Source of the DNA: Calliopum simillimum
Lineage: Eukaryota > Arthropoda > Insecta > Diptera > Lauxaniidae
Length of the DNA: 64,000 nucleotides
Assembly: GCA_951812925.1 (NCBI GenBank)
Contig: OX638370.1
Span: 101,756,897-101,820,896 of the forward strand
Direction of reading: 5' to 3'
Shown here: positions 57,229-64,000 of the stretch, in pieces
Layout: every line of letters begins with the position of its first letter
How positions within the stretch are numbered: the first letter of the stretch is position 1
Program-made: the position numbers and the translations under genes
Notes under the pieces: model-generated
The model's input: only the letters and a program-made list of their open reading frames with translations
What the model was told of the DNA's origin: nothing
The model's database searches: none

Positions 57229-57636
57229 GTGTGGTTTTCAGAAAGAACTCAATGGGAAGCTCAAGCTTCGCATGACTCGAAGATGGACTTTGTCGTTATT
57301 GCAGATGTATTTTCAAAAGATCTTAATTTATCTCATTCTTTTCGATTATCCAATTCAGCAAGCTTCATTCAGGCAGAAGTTTATGCCATTCTCAAAACCT
57401 CAAGGCTATTAGAGACTACGAATCTCGGCTATAGATGAGAGGCGATTTTCTTAGATAGTCGAACATTTATCAAAGCGCTGATATCTGAAAATACCATAAA
57501 ATGAAAACTACCCACTTAAGGAATTCAAAAGAAATTGATCGAGCTAGAACGTCAATCCGAACTTACTTTTGTTTGGGTTCCAGCCCACAGGAGTATTGAG
57601 AGTAACGAAAAGCCTGATGATCTAACAAGGTATGAC
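57229..57636 (+). pseudogene. LINE ORF2 RNase H domain, degenerate, first part
   Basis: The frame reads DSKMDFVVIADVFSKDLNLS, then SFRLSNSASFIQAEVYAILK and SRLLETTNLGYR, then a stop. It resumes with EAIFLDSRTFIKALISENT and TFVWVPAHRSIESNEKPDDL. These are the conserved blocks of a LINE RNase H (TDGSKMD, QAEVxAI, DSxxAIKAL, WVPxHxxIxxNExAD). The metal-binding residues near SKMD, AEV and FLDS are visible or nearly so, and the last Asp is in KPDDL. Several stops break the frame. An F2 foldback interrupts it at 57637-58893, and the ORF2 tail continues beyond. Confidence 0.75.
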
Positions 57637-57640
57637 TACT

Positions 57641-58889
57641 GAGTCAATCTTTACGTAATCAATTAAGATTTGGGTTGACATCTTCAATTATTATGAAAAT
57701 TGGTGACAAGCTAGTATTTGACATACATATAACTGTGGTAAAATGATTTTTCGAATCTGAAAATTTTCAAGATGGCGGCTATAGAAAGTTCAATCCAACT
57801 TTTGGATACTCTCATGTTCGAAAATTCATTGCTCCTCAGCTTTTAATTCGATTTTAATGAAATTGTCAGGGTTAGTGCAAAAGATTATGAGCTTTGGAAA
57901 AAAAAAATACACTGAAAAAAAAATATAAAAATTTATTTTGTGCGAACATTTTTTTTCTATTTAAAGCCATTTTTGGGGCTTGGAGCACCCTTTTTATTTT
58001 TTTTTAAATGTTTTTATTTGAAAGTAAATTTTATTATTATTATTTTTCTACCCTCAAAATCGTGGTATCTTTTACGGTTATCAAATTATAAGTTTTTGAA
58101 GTTGTTCAAAGGTTCTCATGAGCCTTTGGTGTCGAAATTTTTAGTCCATTATAATCAAGTATTTGGGAAAGGGGGTCAAAAAGACCCATAAAAATGGGAT
58201 ATAATGTATTAAGATATTCTAAAAAAATTGTTCCTCGCTTGATTTCGAGTTAGCCTTCTAGAAAGTCTTAACCCATTATATCCCGTTTTTATAGGTCTAT
58301 TTGACCCTTTTTCCAAAAACTTGATTAAAATGGGTTAAAATATTCTACAAAAATATTCTTCGAAAAATCCAAGAAAGCACCGAAAAAAAATACCGTCCGG
58401 ATGGTGGCAACCCTATATGGCAGCGTACGTACACCAAAGACTCATGATAAGCACAAAATTAACAACTTCAAAAACTCATTACTTGACTTAACTGGTAACT
58501 AAGGTACCACGATTTTGAGGATCGGAAAGTAATTATTATAAAATTTACATTTAAATAAGAATATTTAAAAAAAAAAACAAAAAAATTAAAATAAAAGTGT
58601 GCTCCAAGCCCCAAAATGGCTATAAAAAAAAGCTTTTTTCCACATAAAATATATTTTTTTTTTTCTCACCATAATATTTTTTACAGAATCTCATTCCTTT
58701 CTCCACTAACTCTGAAAGTTTCATTCAAATCGGATAAAAAGTCGAAGAGCTATGAATTTTCGAATATATGAGTATCCAAAAGTTGAATCAAACTTCCTAT
58801 GGCCGCCATCAAATACTAACTTTTCACCAATTCTCATTAAAATCGGAGAGGTCAACGCAAGTCTTCATCAATTATGCAAAGATTGACTC
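57641..58889. mobile_element. Complete F2 foldback element (1249 bp)
   Basis: The ends GAGTCAATCTTTACGTAATC (left) and the complement AATTATGCAAAGATTGACTC (right) are inverted, and TACT flanks both sides (57637-57640 and 58890-58893). The arms mirror each other over most of their length, including TTCAAGATGGCGGCTATAGA against CTTCCTATGGCCGCCATC, and AACCCATTATATCCCGTTTT modules near the centre at about 58270. It is non-coding. The target was a LINE relic, which can be read on both sides. Confidence 0.85.
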
Positions 58890-58893
58890 TACT

Positions 58894-59240
58894 CTCTAAA
58901 AGAGACCTTCTCATAGGTCTAGTGAAGAAAATAATTTTCTTGCATAATCTCGCCAAGGTCAGAAAAGCATTAGAAACTTGCTGGATTTTCAAAGCAATCT
59001 GGCCTTCAAATAACAAATCAAAAAACATCAGATCTGCTATCCGAAAACCGCACTGATATTGCAAGAATCGCTATAGTTTGCACTGTAATCTTTACCAACG
59101 GTTAGCATGCCGTTAGACTAGGCATACCGATAATTCCTTCTGTCGGAGTAACATGGATACTTACGAAAAAGAATCTCTCGAACGCTTTTTCTTCAATTGC
59201 CATGCTCAATCTATCTATATCTAATCCAATCCCTGAAAAC
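58894..59240 (+). pseudogene. LINE ORF2 C-terminus, degenerate, second part
   Basis: After the foldback the frame reads LLIGLVKKIIFLHNLAKVRK and ALETCWIFKAIWPS, then after stops HTDNSFCRSNMDTYEKESLE and RFFFNCHAQ. These match the C-terminal region after RNase H in Jockey/R1-like ORF2 proteins, with the cysteine/histidine cluster (CRSxMDxxEKESLExFFFNC). It is the continuation of 57229-57636. Confidence 0.7.
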
Positions 59241-59424
59241 TCCGCCATCAGCCAGCCTGATCACTTATGTGGTATTAATATGGTACCAACAGCGCTTCTC
59301 AGGCTTCTAATATCGTTTGCTAAGCCACCACTCAAACATAGACTGACCTTAAGTTTTCGAGCGCACAAGTAGACAACAAAAACATACATCATTGCTGTTT
59401 TATTTTGCTGTTTTTAATTACCGT

Positions 59425-62400
59425 AAGCAAGGGTGACTTTGACATCCGGAGGCGACTTTAACCGGTTAGAAAAAAAAGATTAAAATCGTAATATTATCAC
59501 CCCAAAAACTAGTTATCGATTTGTATTGGGTCAGTCAGTATCCTTGAGGTATTGGCTTTTAGCGTCTGTTTTCAATATTTGATTTGAGCGCGAACTTTCG
59601 GATATATTGTGGCATTTTCTAAAAATTGTCTTATGCAGGATTTTTTAACACTCAGAAAATTACTACTTATTGACTCAAAGGAAAATTGCTGGCGTTAGAT
59701 GAGTGATATAACTATATATGGGCCATTCCATCAATTGGCGACATGGTTTTGTACCCGTGGTTCTCCGATTTTGACCAAACTATAGAATATCATAATATAG
59801 ACCAGAAGAAGAATATTCGTCAACTTTTTAGTGGTCAAAGTTGCTCCACTGTTTTTTGGCGCGCAATTCAAATTTCGATCAAACGAAAAAATGACTATTT
59901 CTTTTATTTTTTAACGACCTGAAAATTGAGTGCAAGAAATTTTGAAGTTATACAATTCTATGTAAAAAAATCTCAGCTTTCCGATAAAAATATTTTCAAA
60001 ATCCAAAAAAATTTTCAAAATCCAAAAAAAACCATTTTTTTTCCAAAAAACCAGTTTTTTGTGCTTTTCCCCCAACTTTTTTTCAAAATTGACTTTTCCA
60101 TTCGATTCCTCGTTCAATTTTACATAAGTATCAGTGTTCAAAAATATGGGACTCTGATCCCATGAACAGCAAAAAAAATCCAAAGTTATCGCTACACGGC
60201 GCAGTCTGTTCGCTTAGAAGGTTGTGTGCAGGAGGCAAATAACACTATGCAACAAATGAGTAAAAATTTTTTCCCCAGGGAATGCCATTATTCATTTTAT
60301 ATGTAAAATGGGCTGCTGTTTCCGAAAATTGCATTATTTTTTTTTTTATTTCGTGTCGTTTTTGAGATATCGGTCATTTTCGGTTTTCGGACCAAAAAAA
60401 AGAGATAGGTCCATTTAAATACAAATATCTCAAGAACCAATATTTGTGTTCAAACGTATTATATCTCATATTAAAGATAATTAAATTACCTCCAAATGAT
60501 ATTCACATTACTTTTTGGTTGGTTTGTTAGTTTCGGCGGAATAAATTGATTTCTAAAAAAAACATTTTTTTTTTTCGAAAAAATTAACAAAAAATCAAAA
60601 TCAACTGCAGATTTATACAAGAAAAAATAACTTTTTTATAATTTTTCTTTCTTTTGTATCATAGACTATATATTTGTAAAGAAAATAAGATACCATTTAA
60701 AAAAATCGATGGAAAAATGTAAAAGTTGTATACAATTCATTGAAAAGTTACCAAAATGCGTTTTTCCCAATTTTTTTGTTTTTATGTAATAAACTGTTCG
60801 ATAATATGAAACTTTTTGTAAAACACATGAGAAAATCCAAAAAATTCTTAAAGTAGGCGTTAAAATAAAATACCCGTGTCTCGTCGTTTTTCTCCAGCAC
60901 GTCAGATTTTTTTTAATCGATTCTTGAAGTTTTTTAATCCACTGTACATGAAAAATACAAAAATAGCGCATTCTTGTGTTAAATCGATGAATTTAACTAT
61001 ATGATCCTTACATTTGAGGTGTATTATGTGTTCAGTAAACTTATGCAGGATATTACGAGGAATATTTTTGTAGACAATTTTAACCCTCTAAGACCCTTAC
61101 ATGTGGGTCATTTTGACCCCCTCACATTTAGGTCAAAATGACCCACATGTGGGGGTTTTAGAGGGTTAAAATTGTCTACAAAAATATTCCTCGTAATATC
61201 CTGCATAAGTTTACTAAACACATGATACACCTCAAATGTAAGGAACATATAGTTATTTGCATCGATTTAACATAAGAATGCGTTATTTTTGTTTTTTTCA
61301 TGTACAGTGGATTAAAAAACTTCAAAAATCGATTAAAAAAAAATCTGACGTGCTGGAGAAAAACGACGAGACACGGGTATTTTATTTTAACGCCTACTTT
61401 AAGAATTTTTTGGATTTTCTCATGTGTTTTACAAAAAGTTTCATATTATCGAACAGTTTATTACATAAAAACGAAAAAATAGGGAAAAACGCATTTTGGT
61501 AACTTTTCAATGAATTGTATACAACTTTTACATTTTTCCATCGATTTTTTTAAATGGTATCTTATTTTCTTTACAAATATATAGTCTATGATACAAAAGA
61601 AAGAAAAATTATAAAAAAGTTATTTCTTCTTGTATAAATCTGCAGTTGATTTTGATTTTTTGTTAATTTTTTCGAAAAAAAAAAAATGTTTTTTTTTAGA
61701 AATCAATTTATTTCGCCGAAACTAACAAACCAACCAAAAAATAATGTGAATATCATTTGGAGGTAATTTAATTATCTTTAATATGAGATATAATACGTTT
61801 GAACACAAATATTGGTTCTTGAGATATTTGTATTTAAATGGACCTATCTCTTTTTTTTGGTCCGAAAACCGAAAATGACCGATATCTCAAAAACGACACG
61901 AAATAAAAAAAAAAAATAATGCAATTTTCGGAATCAGCAGCCCATTTTACATATAAAATGAATAATGGCATTCCCTGGGGAAAAAATTTTTACTCATTTG
62001 TTGCATAGTGTTATTTGCCTCCTGCACACAACCTTCTAAGCGAACAGACTGCGCCGTGTAGCGATAACTTTGGATTTTTTTTGCTGTTCATGGGATCAGA
62101 GTCCCATATTTTTGAACACTGATACTTATGTAAAATTGAACGAGGAATCGAATGGAAAAGTCAATTTTGAAAAAAAGTTGGGGGAAAAGCACAAAAAACT
62201 GGTTTTTTTGGAAAAAAAATGGTTTTTTTTGGATTTTGAAAATTTTTTTGGATTTTGAAAATATTTTTATCGGAAAGCTGAGATTTTTTTACATAGAATT
62301 GTATAACTTCAAAATTTCTTGCACTCAATTTTCAGGTCGTTAAAAAATAAAAGAAATAGTCATTTTTTCGTTTGATCGAAATTTGAATTGCGCGCCAAAA

Positions 62401-63292
62401 AACCGTGGAGCAACTTTGACCACTAAAAAGTTGACGGATATTCTTCTTCTGGTCTATATTATGATATTCTATAGTTTGGTCAAAATCGGAGAACCACGGG
62501 TACAAAACCATGTCGCCAATTGATGGAATGGCCCATATAAACTATTATTTAATTTACTTCCCTAATCTATCGACTTTGGTGGATATATTTGCCTCAAAGT
62601 ATTTTTAATACATTTTTAAATATATGGGAGTATGTTAGAAAACAAGGTTTTTGACTTTCGACCGGTTGAAAGTCACCCCCAAAAAAACTTTGTATTGCTA
62701 GGCTAGCTCAAAGGAACCCAAACTCGGGCCATATTGACGCCCAAAACACTGGGTATGGTGAACTGTAGTGAAAATTAAGTCGAGTCTTTCGCCAAAGTGA
62801 AATTATTTTTTCCTTTTTATCTTTGTAAAACAATTGGCTGCCCAGAAAGGATATTTGGTATTATTTATTTAGCGAAATTTTGCAAAAACTTAAGCCACCG
62901 AAGCCACTAAGAATTTCTTTCGTTTTTTAAATTTTTTCAATCAAGTATTTTTTGTTTTCTAATTTTCAATCGATTTTAAGCTTGTTTTTATGGATTTTTT
63001 AAGTTCTGCTTAGCTTTTAATATTAGTATTGTTATTTGATGTAACTTATGTACCAATAAGTAAAGCACACCAAAGGCTAAGACCGCATTTATCAAAAATT
63101 TTTTTTTAATCTCGTCCTTGAAAACATCCCATTGCCTAGGCCGATTGCCTATATAAATATGCCAAAATGTAAAGTGAACTTAAGTTTCCAAAACCTGATA
63201 CCCTGATTTTGGATCGTTAAAGGTATAGCATGTGAAATCAATGAATGAAATTTTTCGGTTAAAGTCGCCCCACCCTTGACACTTACAAAAAT
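59425..63292. repeat. Outer inverted repeats around the 2.8 kb palindrome
   Basis: CAAGGGTGACTTTGACATCC and GGCGACTTTAACCGG at 59428-59466 are partly mirrored by CGGTTAAAGTCGCCCCACCC and TTGACACTTAC at 63256-63285. A third related word, ACCGGTTGAAAGTCACCCCC, lies at about 62661. Without the 2825 bp insertion the unit would be about 1.04 kb. It may be an older TIR element serving as target. No coding sequence is seen in the outer parts. Confidence 0.45.
59715..62539. mobile_element. 2825 bp near-perfect palindromic element
   Basis: The left arm (59715-61118) and right arm (61131-62539) are reverse complements with only about 1 percent mismatch in the stretches I compared. They are joined by a loop of about 12 nt between GGGTCATTTTGACC and GGTCAAAATGACCC. 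The ends are TATATGGGCCATTCCATCAA and its complement. AACTA flanks both sides (59710-59714 and 62540-62544). The mirrored frames of 60-100 residues on both strands come from the arms and have no domain. With no transposase it would be a foldback-type non-autonomous element. The palindromic ends also allow a TA target-site reading. Confidence 0.9.
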
Positions 63293-63294
63293 AT

Positions 63295-64000
63295 TATTTT
63301 AAAGTGTGGTTTTAAATAATTGCCAATACATTTCATGGAAAAATGCTTTTTGACCGCCAGTTTAAAAATTCACGGAAAGTATTTTACAATAAAAAATAAC
63401 TCATTTATTCGTCGGGGTATACCGAAAAATGCATTTACTTCATAGAAAATTTTGAAATGTGACTTTCACTTTCAGAGCATAATAACAAAATTTATGCATG
63501 AAAATAAATGAAAATAAATTTTTGTTTTATTTTTTCTTCCTTTCTTCTTGGTAACGTAGATTTATACAATATTATATTTCTTTATTGCTCTGTCCATGAA
63601 TTTAAAATCTATTTACATAATTTCTGCTATCAACATATTGTAAATTTTCCATCAATTTTAGAGGAAAAACCTTAAACAAACACACATTTGTTTATGTACT
63701 ACAAACACAACAATATACTTATTTGTTGTACTGTAATATTAAGAGAGAATTTTTTTTTGCTATAGAATACTCTGAATAGTTAACGCGTTGTCTTCGTCAG
63801 CGTTTGTAAATAATAGCGGGAAGTGGGAAGACCCCACCATCTTAAGTTGGATAGATAGCACACAACAAAACATACACGTCTAAACAAACAAAACAAACGC
63901 CTTCATATATTTGGCACATTTCAACTAATCTTTTGAAAGGTTTGCACAATTTTCCCAAACGCTGCTATAACGTTTACTCTATGAGGCTTTATAGGCCAAC
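63295..64000. other. No supported gene
   Basis: AT-rich sequence to the window edge with no repeat, TIR or coding signal I can support. Confidence 0.5.

Noticed and set aside
59911..62343. Paired frames of 60-101 residues appearing twice
   Set aside because: They are the two arms of the palindrome read on opposite strands, Phe/Lys-rich with no domain.
59715..62539. Palindrome as a pure assembly artefact
   Set aside because: Not excluded, but AACTA outside both ends and a few arm mismatches fit a real transposed element better than a chimeric foldback.

Overview
The window looks like gene-poor, repeat-rich nuclear DNA of a higher fly. The base composition is strongly AT-rich, with many homopolymer runs and short microsatellites. 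The recognisable transposons are families typical of Diptera: mellifera-type mariner (DD34D), a rosa-like DD41D mariner, a DD37E Tc1/mariner element, DINE-1/mini-me-like elements with a GTCY-type core, and LINE fragments with RNase H. A tephritid-like fly is the best guess, because the rosa group was first described from Ceratitis; this is inference. I found no host gene I could name. All solid coding sequence belongs to mobile elements, most of it broken.

Layout. 0-12 kb: a 0.9 kb TIR element, a 1.2 kb foldback (family F1, with loose arms elsewhere), a broken mariner (7685-8977) inside a field of ACTAGT-type repeats, a 661 bp MITE, and two roughly 50-nt LINE 3' stubs with target-site duplications. 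13-17 kb: a dyad-rich array of TAGTGATAGTGAAAA words around a 121 bp hairpin MITE. 19-23.3 kb: two DINE-1/mini-me-like copies and a LINE RNase H fragment embedded in about 3 kb of T-rich, CGA-phased short repeats. 27.6-31.2 kb: nested inverted repeats, a 38-39 bp tandem array and a dead DD37E transposon.

34.2-43.5 kb is a nested stack. A mariner relic is split by a very young Ty3/gypsy-type LTR retrotransposon (6062 bp, LTRs apparently differing at one base, 4 bp target duplication), and its other end is cut by a foldback of family F2. The retrotransposon encodes Gag, protease, reverse transcriptase, RNase H and integrase in one frame on the minus strand. It has a single in-frame stop in the integrase core and a 16-residue tandem repeat between protease and reverse transcriptase.

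48-52.2 kb holds a decayed second DD37E copy inside an F2 fragment, a nearly intact DD41D mariner (one internal stop), a set of GTTCGATTAATCGAAC palindromes, and a rearranged mariner. The rearranged mariner keeps an uninterrupted 128-residue DNA-binding-domain ORF closed by an inverted copy of its own 5' end. 52.6-55 kb contains tRNA-SINE-like sequences and a small MITE. 57.2-59.3 kb is a LINE relic split by a complete F2 foldback with a TACT duplication. 59.7-62.5 kb is a 2825 bp, nearly perfect palindrome flanked by a 5 bp direct repeat, itself inside older inverted repeats.

The elements do not form a pathway. Their relationship is order of insertion: the nesting gives a relative chronology, with the LTR retrotransposon and the 2.8 kb palindrome among the youngest. 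The most unusual items are the palindrome, the DNA-binding-only mariner ORF, the minimal LINE stubs that share one breakpoint, and the repeat insertion in the retrotransposon polyprotein.
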